Shown here: positions 47,916 to 59,260 of the stretch, one piece after another | Position numbering within the stretch: the first letter of the stretch is position 1 | Layout: every line of letters begins with the position of its first letter | DNA from: Gnetum montanum | Lineage: Eukaryota; Streptophyta; Gnetopsida; Gnetales; Gnetaceae | Assembly: GCA_015680685.1 (NCBI GenBank) | Contig: MNCI01002172.1 | Location: 348,507-412,506, forward strand | Length of the DNA stretch: 64,000 nucleotides | Direction of reading: 5' to 3' | Made by a program: the position numbers and the translations under genes | Notes under the pieces: generated by a model | The model's database searches: none | The model's input: the letters and a program-made list of their open reading frames with translations, nothing else | What the model was told of the DNA's origin: nothing

Positions 47916-48502
47916 TGAACTTATCTTCACAAACTTATCTTGTACTTCATTAAGTCATTATTGACTTAACTTCATTGGTCTTTATGAAATATGTCTTCAT
48001 AATACCTTCTTCTTTAGCTACATCTTTATGATGCTTACCTTTGCCTATTACTCATAACAAGTCTTTTTGGGAATTTTCCCTATTGGTTAATCTTATGTGG
48101 ACTAGGCCTTCTTGGGCTCCTTTAGTGATTTACAAGTTGGCGTGTTATAGACTACTACCTCAATCATAACCTATCCCTCTTCATAGTAATCTTCTTCATT
48201 TCATCGTAACCTTTCAAATAGTCTTCTCTTCCTCTTTAGGAAACTAGATCCGTCTTCACTTCTTTCTCTTACAAATAACTTGATTATCTTTTGACTTCTT
48301 GGATCATCATTACAATCTATGAATTGTAATGACTTCCTTGCTATTATACATCTTGTTTCTTATTTCTTCTAACATATTTTTTGTTTCTTGTTCCTTACTA
48401 CATCTTCATTCATTGCCATTCATATTGTTCCATTGTTGTTCCACATTGTTACTCGTTATTTCTTATTATTTCAAATTTCTTCACTTTATTTCACTTGATC
48501 TT
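47916..48502 (-). mobile_element. Right (5') LTR of X1, first part
   Basis: Matches 44663-45295 of the left LTR and ends at 'cttgatctt' where G5 is inserted. It resumes at 55579. Confidence 0.8.
48498..48502. repeat. Target-site duplication of G5, left copy
   Basis: ATCTT here and ATCTT at 55579-55583. The left X1 LTR shows the empty site, CTTGATCTTCTTC near 45296, so boundaries and duplication are confirmed from within the window. Confidence 0.95.
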
Positions 48503-49314
48503 TGATGAGTGGCGAGGTACCCCTATACTCAACCATATGAATATGAGCATTACACATGCGATCTAGTCGAACTCTACAGACTAAGTGCCTACATGCCTTA
48601 TGGAGCACTTAAGGTTAATCGTTCGTTGTCTTCCCAGACTTACTTGTATTTGTCACGGTTGTATGGTTAAGTAAGTCTGAGGTATGTGATTTTTATATCT
48701 TTTATGTTTTATTGGCTATGCTAGGAGAGGAAAGGGTGAAGAGACTACATAACTAACTTAAACTAACTAAGTTCTAATGCCTAACATTAGTATCCATTCC
48801 CACTTGTTGTTCACACCGTGAACCAATGCAACCTTCTAGGATTACCAAACGCTATTCGTTACTAGGATTACCAAGTGTAACGCACGTGCTCGAAGTGGTC
48901 GTTCTGAATGCACTTAACTATGAGAGAAGGGTTGAGAGAGATTAATTAACTAATAAAGCATTTAAACGATGAATAATAAATAACAATAATTAAAATCCTA
49001 TTTAGCTTAGTCCATGCACTGCAAGGTTTATCCAAAAAGTTCATCTTCATTTCCGTACACAAACTTGTGTTCAAGTACAATATTTGCTCGAATAAAGATC
49101 TATTCACTTTGGGACTCCTACTGCGGGCTCATGGAAATTATATTATCTCTGGAGAGGTAAAACTGCAAGAGTTTGGCTAAGGTCTAGATCTAGATGGAGA
49201 AACAAGGGAGAGCCACCTCTTATTTATAGATTTGATGGTGCGCTACGATATCGAGTACGCGATATTGCAGGGGAAGACGCGATATCGTGGCCCATGCAAT
49301 ATCACGTCCCATCA
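48503..49314 (-). mobile_element. 3' LTR of G5
   Basis: An 812 bp LTR, TGATGAGTGGCG to CACGTCCCATCA, close to 54719-55578 (differences are mostly transitions). It lacks part of the GATATC repeat array of its partner. The TATA box read on the minus strand is CTATAAATAAGAGG (49218-49231). Confidence 0.9.
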
Positions 49315-51300
49315 TACCCTCATGACTGAATAAAAACTCATCCTCGAGTTCCTTACAAAATATTGGGAAGGTATGGGATTATTGAATTGAATGGAACTAA
49401 TGGTGAATGGGATGACATGTGAACGGATCATCATTACAGAACATGACAAAACTGGTGTTCACGACAACAAGAGTGAACACTTTATACATTTGACATCAGG
49501 CCTTATTTGGCAACTGAGAGAGAAGAGAGAAGAGAGAAGAAGTCTGCTTCTACCAACGCCAAGATTGCACCTTTTGTTGTCTATCCATAAGCACACCATC
49601 GATCTTGCTCCTTGCATAGCTGCTTCAACACCAATCCATTCCAAGTGTTCTCTCCAGATCCAATTCGTTGTTGTATGATTGCCATTTGCACACACAACAC
49701 AGTCTTTATATTAGCAAGGGTAAATGAATCATAATGCAGTGGATACCTTGCTTCGGTGAAAGATCCATTGGCTAAGTTGTGGTATGGCTGATACGGGTCT
49801 AGAGATATAATAGTGGTGACTACCGAAGGTGTAGGGGTTAGGAGAAAATCGAAAAAATTGGGTCAGGACCCCCATGACTAAGAGCAAACCTCTAGTAGCG
49901 ATAGAATGGAAAAAGAAAAAGAACAAGAAAGATGGAGAAAAAGGGACAACTATAACGTTGATGAAATAAATGTCAAGATGGAAATGAAAAAAATAGAGTG
50001 GATTGCAAAAATGTTAAGGGAAAGAATTTAACTAGTGCACCAAATAGGAATGCTAGTGGGTCCTCCCCAAAGTAGGCTCATGCCCTTAATGCACTGACAA
50101 ACCCACATTTAAAGAGTATGTAGGCTCTGGAAATGTCATTTGGAACAAGAGTTAAAGCCTTAGCACAAGAATTTACCAAAAAGAAAACAATTCATCCACC
50201 AAGATATGGACTACTGATACAACCTACAACGAGGTGATAGATGGGGAAAGAAGGATGGAAAGAAGAGAATGGAATAGAGTCTCAAGAACAAGGTGGTGTA
50301 TAGCCCCTTGTGTATTTAGTGATTAATGGGACTTAGTAGATCCCATTCCAAATCTAGCCTCAACAAACCATATCCAGTGACTTCGCATTAATACATTCGG
50401 CCAATCCATCCACTTGAAGTAAAAAGAATGCATCCCCCAAAGAGCCACCACCATTCCGACGAAACGAAGGAGGAGAGAATGGGAAGCAAGAAGGGCCTTA
50501 GTTAGAGGGAACATGTTTATTTTAGTTCCATAACCAGTGCTTGGAGCCCCAAATGATTATTTCGTCTAAGGGGTGTGCTTTGAATTCTCACATTTTTTTT
50601 GTGTTTATACGTGAGAACCACACCATGCAAAGACTTTGTTATTTTTATTTTCTCAGCTTCCCGATAATGTGGCAATGTCAGAACGGTAAGAAAACTTAAG
50701 AAGAAAACATCCAATCACCCAAGAGAATGGCCAACACAAATGCATCAAGTTCGCTTGAAGTCACACCCCATTCAATTCTTGAGTCCTTCCTTAGTTTGAG
50801 AAATGCCCAGTCACTGATTTGTTGATAGTTCTTATTTAGAAAGGGACTGTACATTTCCAAGCCGAGAGAGACCATAGAAATTTGTGAATGTATGGATGAA
50901 GTGGACTCATTGCCTGCTATATCAAAAGAACCATACCTTAGTGTCAACATCATAACTTAAAGGTAAAAACCAAACATTAGCAATCAATGGAGTATGGTTC
51001 ATACCATCTTTGGAGCACTTATTAAATGAAAAACTTAATAAAATGGATAACACACACACACAAAGAAATGAAAAAGTATAAACGATGTTGTAAAACAAAA
51101 AATAAGAAAAGTTAAAGAAATTTGTAAAACAAAAATGTGAAAAAAAATGTGTAAAACAAAAATGTGGAAAACAAAAAATAAAAAGAATTGAGGGCCTCAA
51201 ATGATTAGCATAGGTGGCCATCTCCCCCATGACTGAATTGAAAAGGAGAGATCCAAAATAATGAGCGTTTGTTTGAATTTCTTAAAAGTGTCCAACTTTT
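49315..51300 (-). other. G5 3' spacer, with ORF3 start remnant and conserved motifs
   Basis: The PPT segment (minus: CATGAGGGTA/TGATG) is at 49315 onward. Minus-strand ATG at 49677, preceded by GTGCAA, gives MAIIQQRIGSGENTW; it may be what is left of the ORF3 start, but no ORF3 body exists. The AGTCATGGGGG motif recurs at 49866-49884 and 51220-51239, the latter followed by a T-rich tract (51040-51195). GGTTATGGAACTAAAA with CTCTAACTAAGGCCC lies at 50490-50545. The 60-100-codon frames here are not conserved in G2 or G4. Confidence 0.55.
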
Positions 51301-51396
51301 TTCAATTGATGTTTTCAGGCTAAGGGTTGGAAGTTGGCGATGCTCATATTCCAATGTATCTATGCTTTTGTTGTGGGTGTAGGTTGTTCTCCCAGT

Positions 51397-52020
51397 TCAT
51401 TCCATGCATGTTGGTGGGATGCTCTCTTGATTAGCTATCAACCACTGGGTGTTCTCTTGTTGTGTGGTTTCTACATACAGGCACTTTTGTATCTCAGTTT
51501 CTTGGGCACACCAGTTGCATGTAGGAGATGTTGAGCATTCCTCCATGTCATCACCCTCTGAGTTACTATATGTGATGCATGGAACTTTCTTCTTCTTGGT
51601 CTTTCCATAAATTTTTTCCTTAGATATTTCCAAGGAAAGATCACAGATTCCTAGGCATACATTGATGGTGCTAAGCCATGCCCTCTCCATTATAATTGGA
51701 AAGTCCCCTTTGTTACTGTTGACTTCTATCACTAGGAAATCAGCTGGGTATGACCAACCACACACAGTGGTAATGATGTCCTCCACCAATCCCAAGGGAA
51801 TAGTGATGGACTAGTCAGCCAACTCTAGTTGAATATTGCTCTTCTTGAGTGGAGGTAGGTTCTAGGCTTTATACATTTCTCGTGAGATTAAGTTGACTCT
51901 AGAACCTGAGTTAAGAAGAGCCTTATGAGGTTCATTCCCAATGACTTGGAGATAAATTAGGGGGCTTCCAGGATTAGAGAATTTCTTGGGAAGGTGGCCC
52001 ACCTTGATCCAGTTAGTAAC
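51397..52020 (-). pseudogene. G5 protease, catalytic Asp lost
   Basis: The minus strand reads GSPLIYLQVIGNEPHKALLN then NSGSRVNLISREMYKA; the active-site triad is Asn-Ser-Gly (51901-51920) where G4 has Asp-Ser-Gly. After a stop, a 132-codon frame continues GLVEDIITTVCGWSYPADFL, NKGDFPIIMERAWLS and DLSLEISKEK. The coding similarity ends with VETTQQENTQW near 51430; no RT, RNase H or integrase follows. The first part is continuous with the gag tail in the frame that starts at 52440. Confidence 0.85.
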
Positions 52021-54576
52021 GGTATGTGTTAACATAAGCGTGTGCATTGAGCTCTGTTGTTGGTTTGAAGGGAGCTCTGAAGCCTTATTTGTTGGAGGAG
52101 CGTGCATAGACTCAACCCCTTGTGGTTGTGAGAGCTTGTTTGGGCTTTTGGTTCTAAAGAAAGGTATTCTATTTGTACAGTTGTCAAAACTAGTAGCGGG
52201 TTGAAGGTTTACAGCTCTCGTAGCATTACGTTGCTGTAGTTGAGTGGGGAGTTCCCCTTGCATCGTTGGAGCGGGTGGTAGTGGAACTACCAGCGTCAGA
52301 GATGTGGATGGATTCAGATGATGGTATGTATGTGGTGTGTCTCTTGGAGGAGAAGGAGTCCTAAAATACTCCCAAACTTGGTAGTGACATTGTGGAGTTA
52401 CGTGACCCATAGAGTCACTTGGAGAAACCAGCTGGTGCATGTAGTAGCCATATGGATCTGGTTGTCGGTAAGGGTATTGTTATCTAGGTGGTGGCATCCC
52501 CCATGATTGTGGGTATTGCCACTACTGATGTTGCCCGATAGGTTGTGGCAGAGTTCCACTTGGATAATATGTTAACAGTTGGTGAAACTACCTTGGGTTA
52601 CCTTGGGGATAAGGTAACCTTCGGGGTGCTTGTCGTTTGTTAAGTCTTGGGTTGAGTGCATACACCCCAGACTCTTGTAGATGTGAGATTATTGGGCAAC
52701 ATCCCTTAGGATGGTCATATTGGTAGATCTCACATCCACTGTCATTGTCCATGTCAGAATCCACAACCTCATTGGTGATAGTCATTTTTCCTGTACCCTT
52801 GTTACGTGCATGGTCTGAATCTCTCCGCTTTTTCTTATCATGATCACTACTTCGCTCCTTCTTAGACTACTCTACAATTTTTAAGATAGTTTCAATTTTA
52901 CTATCTAAGGAGCTCCATATTTGATCTACCCTAGCTGACACTTCCATTGTTAATTTTTGAAGCGGCAAGTTTTTTCTATTCACCAACTCTTCGAGTGATG
53001 ACTCATCCTCCTCCTCACAGAATCTCACTCCCCTCTTTCGGAGGGAAGGATCGCAGTTGTACTCTTCCGCGCTTTCTCTTTTTCGTAGCTCCCCTTCTTC
53101 TTTAGCTACTTGCTCCAACAATTTATGAACTTCATGGGACCTAAGTTCATATAATCTCCCTTGGGCATATGTCCTAAGGGTTCTCCTGGTTTCATGTCTT
53201 AGCCCATCTACGAGGTGGCGTAGTTGATCCCGTTGTGCGTAACCATGGCCCGGGCAACAATGTAGCAATGCATAAAATCAACCCATGGCATCATCCAAGG
53301 GTTTTTGATTACCCTACTTCTATCCTTGGATCTACTTACGCAAGTTGGACACTCTGGAGTACGTTTGGTATTTATCATTAAACAATTCTAGCATCATACT
53401 CCACCGTCTAATGGTTTCCGGCTCTAAGGATCGGTAACAACTCTCTGCTTCTTTTATGAGTGTCCTAGGGAACAACTTTAACTTCTACCACTCATTTTCA
53501 ATATTTTTCAAGGTGCAGGCATCATGAAATGCCTATAAGTGGTTCTGCGGATTAGTGTTGTATCCCCCCTCAAACCGTGGGATATTGTTCATGTCTAGTC
53601 TCTTGATCTGGCTATCTTTTTGGTGCCTTGTAGGTATTCTAACTGCCTCTGTAATGTCTAACATACTTTGGGTTACTAGTAGGGGTTCATCATGATCATC
53701 TCTCTCATGACGTCTATGATGCCTATGTGGTTCCCTACTTTCCCTTATTTCATGCCTTGACTCTCTAGAATGCCCTCGTCCTTGCTCTCGACTTTCTCGT
53801 AGAGGTCTCTCATTTTGCTTACCCTTATCCTTACCTTTATGCTCTTTGTGACTATGTCCTGATGTGGAAGGAGAAGGTGAATGATGCGATGAGGGGGAAG
53901 AAGAAGGGGAACCATCGCCATGATGATGTTTCTTACCTTCTCTTCAGTGGCTATCGCCTCGATCGTGATGGTGATCAGATTTCTCACCTTTGTCCTGTGT
54001 TTGTGTTCCCTCATCGAACACTTGGTGTTCATGGGAATCAGAACCAGGGTTTTGAATCATAGAGTGTAGGTTCTGATACCCTACCTCCTCACCATCATGA
54101 GGAGGGGCAACATCATTTTGTGGAGAACCTATTGAGATAGGTTCACCACCCTTAACTTTTCTTATCAGAGGAGAAGCGTTATGGGGTCCCTTGCCCTTCA
54201 ACGATGTGTGATAACTCTCCTGCCACGAGTCCCTTAGATGTTACGTTGCCATGGGATGGTAATCCCTTATGTCATAATCTTCTACAACATATTCAACATA
54301 TAATTCCATCATGCCTATCTGTGCAAGAGCACGAAGGGGCATGTTAGGGACTACTCAATCTGGGGGTAACACTATGTTACCTTGCAGGTCTCTCTAGAAC
54401 AGTTGTTCATCCTGATGGAGGATAAAAGTAAAATCAAGTATATACTCATCGTGATGAGTATATACCACCCGATACTATTGAGGAACTGGTGGTTCTAGGT
54501 TATGTGTGTTAGACCACCGACTGTCTCTTGTGTGATCCCTAGGTGGTAAAGTGCTTTTATGAGAAGAAGAAGACAT
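52021..54576 (-). pseudogene. G5 gag, best-preserved gag in the window
   Basis: ATG at 54576 gives MSSSSHKSTLPPRDHTRDSR. After one stop come VVYTHHDEYILDFTFILHQD, then an acidic/His-rich stretch (54200-53750), then IKRLDMNNIPRFEGGYNTN, FHDACTLKNIENEW and FNDKYQTYSRVSNL (53640-53340). The 133-codon frame 53268-52867 holds LLHCCPGHGYAQRD-like and RTYAQGRLYELRSHEVHKLL blocks and a KIETILKIVE helix. Then comes DSGCEIYQYDHPKGCCPII (52745) and a Pro/Gln-rich tail to the protease. A handful of stops and frameshifts break it. Confidence 0.85.
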
Positions 54577-54700
54577 TGTTATTTTTTCGATGTGCTATTG
54601 ACCATTGTTTAAATTTTCTTCTGATTAACCCTAAGGGTTTGTTTAAGCTTCCCAATGATGTGGATGATTTCCTATGTTCTAAGCGCACAAAAAACTTAGT

Positions 54701-54718
54701 CCCCGGCAGCGGCGCCAA
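54701..54718 (-). other. G5 primer-binding site, tRNA-Asp type
   Basis: On the minus strand TTGGCGCCGCTGCCGGGG follows the LTR end directly. It differs by one base from the TGGCGCCGTTGCCGGGG site of Athila/Tat-type gypsy elements. Confidence 0.9.
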
Positions 54719-55578
54719 TGATGAGTGGCGAGGTACCCCTACACTCAACCATATGAATACGAGCGTTACACGCGCGATCCAGTCGAACTCCGTAGACTAA
54801 GTGCCTACATGCCTTATGGAACATTTAAGGTTAATCATTCGTTGTCTTTCCAAACTTACTTATATTTGTCATGGTTTTATGGTTAAGTAAGTCTAAGGTA
54901 TGTGATTTTTATATCTTTTATGTTTTATTGTGTATGCTAGAAGAGGAAAGGGTGAAGAGACTAAGTAACTAACTTAAACTAACTAAGTTCTAATGCCTAG
55001 CATCAGTATTCATTCCCACTTACTGTTCACACCGTGAACCAATGCAACCTTTTGGGATTACCAAACACTATTTGTTATTGAGATTACCAAGCGTAACACA
55101 CGTGCTTGAAGTGGTCGTATTGAATGCACTTAACTCTGAGAGAAGGGTTGAGAGAGATTAATTAACTAATAAAGCATTTAAACAATGAATAATAAATAAC
55201 AATAATTAAATTCCTATTTAGCTTAGTCCATGCACTGTGAGGTTTATCCAAAAATTTCATCTTTATTTCCGTACACAAACTTGTGTTGAGGTACAATATT
55301 TGCTCAAATAAAGATCCGTTCACTTTGGGACTCCTATTGCAGGCACATGGAAATTATTATATCTCTAGAGAGGTAAAACTGCAAGAGTTTGGCTAAGGTC
55401 TAGATCTAAATGGAGAAACAAGGGAGAGCCACCTCTTATTTATAGATTTGGTGACGCGTTGCGATATCGCGTACACAATATCGCAGGGGAAGACACGATA
55501 TTACGTATGCGATATCACGGGGGATGTAATATCGCATTGGACGCGATATCGTGGGGGATGCTATATCACGTCCCATCA
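54719..55578 (-). mobile_element. 5' LTR of G5
   Basis: An 860 bp LTR with an array of GCGATATCGC-like palindromes near the right end (55458-55568) at about 25 bp spacing, separated by 'ggggaaga'/'gggggatg' linkers. The TATA box (minus CTATAAATAAGAGG) is at 55435-55448. The target duplication ATCTT follows at 55579. Confidence 0.9.
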
Positions 55579-55737
55579 ATCTTCTTCTCTACTCATGTTG
55601 CAAAGTGAGAGTTTGTAATCATTTTTCCTTCATTAGGAGATATAACTCTTCATGGAACCATCATGATTATCATAACTGCTAATAGATTAAGTTAAGAAAC
55701 TAATGATTATACCTTAACTTAGGAGTATACTCTAACA
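55579..55737 (-). mobile_element. Right (5') LTR of X1, second part
   Basis: Matches 45296-45458 of the left LTR to its end 'ggagtatactctaaca'. Together with 47916-48502 it makes a 741 bp LTR once the 5 bp duplication is counted once. Confidence 0.85.
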
Positions 55738-57049
55738 AGTAGGGAAATAGTAAGCTATAGATTTAGAAAATTGTAAAAATGATTTTAAAATTATTCTATA
55801 TAATAAATCCATAAAGGTATACCTAAGTAAAAATTCACTTTTAGTTAAGTATCTTAAAATTTCTTTCACTAGAAAAAACCCTTATCAAAATAAAAATAAA
55901 AAACAAAACTTTCCCATTATCTAAAATATATTGGTTAATAAAACTTTTCTATTCTAGTTTAGTTAGAACTTAACATTTAATAATAATTTGCTTAAATAAT
56001 GAAGGTAGTAATAATAAAAATCATATTTAATGTTTACAAAAGACTACAAATTTCAAGTCTTATGCTATGAACTATGACTTACTAAGTCTAAATTGTATTT
56101 CCAAATTTTTTAAAATATATGTAATAAATGCATAATTAATGATAAATGGCATTTTAATAAGTTATGTTCCTAATTTATTTTTCAGGAAGCATGATTGTAA
56201 GGTCTACATGGTGTGGTATGCATTATGACTACAAAGAGAATCATACAAAATTAAAGAAAACAATGAACAACTTATGCGAAGTGAACTAAAGTTAATTAAA
56301 CTTTCATTACCCTATATATCAAGAAACCAAATGGAAAATTTATAAATAGTAGACTAATAATAATATTTCCAAAGTATACCATATATATTTACTAATACTA
56401 TAGTTTGAACATATCTTACATAAGCAATCATATACAGATAATTAATGCTAAGTTCTACCTGTGATATTTTGATTACATGTAGAAGGATTAATTTCAACTT
56501 GATTGTTAGGATTTATCATAATCCATATCTCCCAAGTTGTAGGGCAAGGTGGCATAAGTGTATTCCACTACAAAAAAAATAAAAATAAATAAAAAAAAGG
56601 AAGAATCCATGGCTTAATATGATAGAAAAAAAAACGGATGATTCTTTCGCAAAAATCAATGCTAGACTTACTAGAAATTATAGAATAAGGCTAGCTACAA
56701 GTAGTTTGATGCTATACAATGTGGACAAGAACAAATTTATAGACCTAATGGGGGAAATTCAAAAGAATGACTATAAATACATCCCAAAATATATAACCAA
56801 CATAATGCTTTGGAGGAGTGGGGTTGGGACCTAATAAATTCTTTTTAATAATGTTTACCCTTAAGACATATACTCAAATTAGAATTTTATAACTAATTAT
56901 TGTCCACTAGAATTAAACTCGTAACTTGGAGTTCCAAATTAAAATTCTTACCAACATAATAATTTGGAAGAATTATAGATGAATATAACATATCATCAAG
57001 TTAATACTTAAGGTATCAAACATTTAACAATAATACTTTGAAAGCTTGT
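55738..57049. other. Unassigned stretch with one SINE-like segment
   Basis: No coding frame is recognised; the 71-codon frame at 56619-56834 has no known motif. At 56884-56945 the minus strand has AACTCCAAGTTACGAG with TTTAATTCTAG after it, clearly related to the segment at 44617-44660, so a member of the same tRNA-like repeat family. Confidence 0.4.
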
Positions 57050-58226
57050 CCCTATGTTGTTCTTAACATATTGATAATTGGATGCCTATTACTCTTCTTA
57101 ATAATACTTGTAAAGTTTTAGCTAAATGCATGGCTTTCCAAGTTCAAAAGGTTTTTGAAGATATCATTAGACTTGAGTAGAGTAGACTAGTTTTTTTAAA
57201 AGTAGACATATCTTAAATAATGTTATTGTAGCTTGTGAGGGAATGCAGTGGGCTCTTGATACTAACCAAGACATTACTTTTATTAGGTTAGATTATGTCA
57301 AAGCTTATGAAAAAATTGAATGGAATTTCATTATTTCTTGTCTCTATAAACTAGTAATTTGTGATTATTTTATTCATCTTGTCCATACCCTGCTCATTGA
57401 TGCTAATGCTCAAGTTACTACTAATTTTGGATTAAGTTCCTCCTTTTCTCTTCAACAATCAACTTGTCAAGGTTTTCCTCTAGCTCCCTTATTTTTCATT
57501 ATTGCTATAGGCCTTCTTTAACAAAATCTACATTATGATCTACAAGGAACTATCATTAAGAGAATTTCAATTAATGATCAAGGTACACAATTACTTAACA
57601 AGCACTTTGCAGATGATTCTTTTTTTATGATCTACAATCCTTTGAAACATATCAATACTCTTTTAGGTAGAGTGAGGGATTACTGCATGTTATCTAGCTC
57701 TTAGATCAGTTGGCAAAAATTTTCTATTTATTGTAATGGTAATATTAATGAGTCGATTACTCTCAAGCCTTGGAAAATCTTGAAAAAATATTTTGTCTTC
57801 AAACTTTTAAGAATCCCTTTTTCCTTTAAGCCTAATCTTACTATTTAGTGGAATTATATGGTTAATAAAATTGAGAAAAAGCTTGATATATGGAAAGAAA
57901 AAAAGTTCACCCTTATTGGCAAGGTTTTAGTTATAAGAAAATTCTTCAATCAACTCATGTTTATTACTCTAGTTGTTGGGCTCATTTTAAAACTTCTTAT
58001 GATAGAATTGATCATATTATCAGTTGATTTCTTTAGTTTACTAAGCAACATAGAAAAGGTTTTTCTAGAGCTGTGTAGGATATTTGCACTAGTAGTAAGA
58101 AAGATTTGAGGAATGGATTGCAAAGTGGATTAATGGATATGATGTTGGGATGTTCCTTTTTAAGAAATAGACTCATGCAAGGAAAACATAAGAATGATAA
58201 CAACTAGTCTTCTAATAACTTTCTTC
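57050..58226 (+). pseudogene. L1b: L1-type LINE reverse transcriptase, broken
   Basis: Blocks in order: MPITLLNNTCKVLAKCMAF (57085), MQWALDTNQDITFIRLDYVK with AYEKIEWNFIISCLY (57243-57350), NFGLSSSFSLQQSTCQGFPL and APLFFIIAIGLL (57425-57520), then HFADDSFFMI (57606), NKIEKKLDIWKEKKFTLIGK (57860). These are plant L1 RT motifs ('RPI.L.N..YKI..K..A', 'LD..KAYD...W', 'RQG.PLSPLLF', 'FADD'). Both catalytic Asp of FADD are kept. Four to six stops or shifts break it. The copy ends at 58226-58231 where the G6 LTR begins; L1a shows how the sequence would continue. Confidence 0.85.
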
Positions 58227-58231
58227 ACTAT

Positions 58232-59068
58232 TGATGAGTGGTGAGGTATCCCTACACTCAACCATATGAATATGAGCGTTTCACGCATGATTCGGTTGAA
58301 CTCCACAGACGAAATAGTTGTGATATCTAGACAGTTACTCTTAGATTGTAGTTTGCTATCTTCCTGCCTGGACTAGTATTAGCTTTGTCACATATGGTTT
58401 AGTCCAGAGTGAGGTGTATGATGTGTTCCTACACTAATGCTACTCCTAGTTGTGATGGTAAATAATATCTACTAACTAGGAGAGGGAGAGAGTGAGAGAG
58501 AATCTAACTAGCCTAAGTGTGATGAGCATCCATTCCTTAATCATCCATAAACATCTTGGACCTTGTGCATGACTACTACTAGGATTACCAAGCATAGATC
58601 CTAGGTATGCTACTGGGTTACCAAGTAGTCACACTTAAATGCTCGTGATTAAGTCGTACTCATTCTGCATACTAAGAGATAAGGGTAAAGAGATATTAAC
58701 TAAAAATGCAGTAAATAGCAATAAAAATTAAGTAATTAAACTAAGTGGATGCTGCAATGATGAAGTAATCTCGATCTTTATTGCTGGTCATGTGCATGTC
58801 CAAGTACGTTACACTCGAATAAGAATGTCGTACAATTACAATCACCACACTGCGGGCATGCACTGGGAGAGAAGGGTTGAGAGGAAAAACTAATGTACTA
58901 AAAACTTATTGAAAACTTAAGTTTAAAAACTCTAAAAACTGCCTACTAGATTTTTCTACCTCTTATTTATAGATGAGGAGATAGGTTGCGATATCGCTTA
59001 TAGGCTGCGATATCGCATACGTGATATTGCGTATGTGATATCGTGGCCAAAAAAATGATAACTCATCA
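58232..59068 (-). mobile_element. 3' LTR of G6
   Basis: An 837 bp LTR, TGATGAGTGGTGAGG to GATAACTCATCA, of the gypsy family. The right part holds the GATATC array ('ttgcgatatcgcttatag', 'gcgatatcgcatacgtg') and the TATA box (minus CTATAAATAAGAGG, 58965-58978). Its partner is outside the window or lost. It inserted into L1b; left flank ACTAT. Confidence 0.85.
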
Positions 59069-59260
59069 TGCCTCCATGACTAAATGAAAACTCGTCCTTG
59101 AGTTATAGTGAGAATAAGCTCCATTGATTACACAGTGGATAGGTGTGGGATTATTTACTGGTGAGAATGGGTTCATGCCGTAGTGTGGAATCAGAACAAA
59201 ATTGAGACACAACACAAAGAATGTGAAAGAAAATCCTATAGCTACAAAATTGATGGAACT
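59069..59260 (-). other. G6 3' UTR with polypurine-tract region
   Basis: Plus-strand 'tgcctccatgactaaatg' and 'aaaactcgtccttgag' next to the LTR are the reverse of the family PPT segment. No further feature. Confidence 0.6.

Noticed and set aside
50696-51230. Two overlapping open frames of 85 and 102 codons as genes
   Set aside because: They lie in the non-coding 3' spacer of G5, one is made largely of a T-rich tract (Phe/Leu/Ser), and neither is conserved in G2, G3 or G4.
51986-52204. Plus-strand Cys-rich 72-codon frame as a small secreted protein
   Set aside because: It is antisense to the G5 gag-protease frame, which has clear family similarity.
55458-55568. GATATC palindrome array as a CRISPR array or satellite
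   Set aside because: It lies within an LTR, recurs at the same LTR position in other copies, and the repeats are too short and degenerate; the DNA is eukaryotic.
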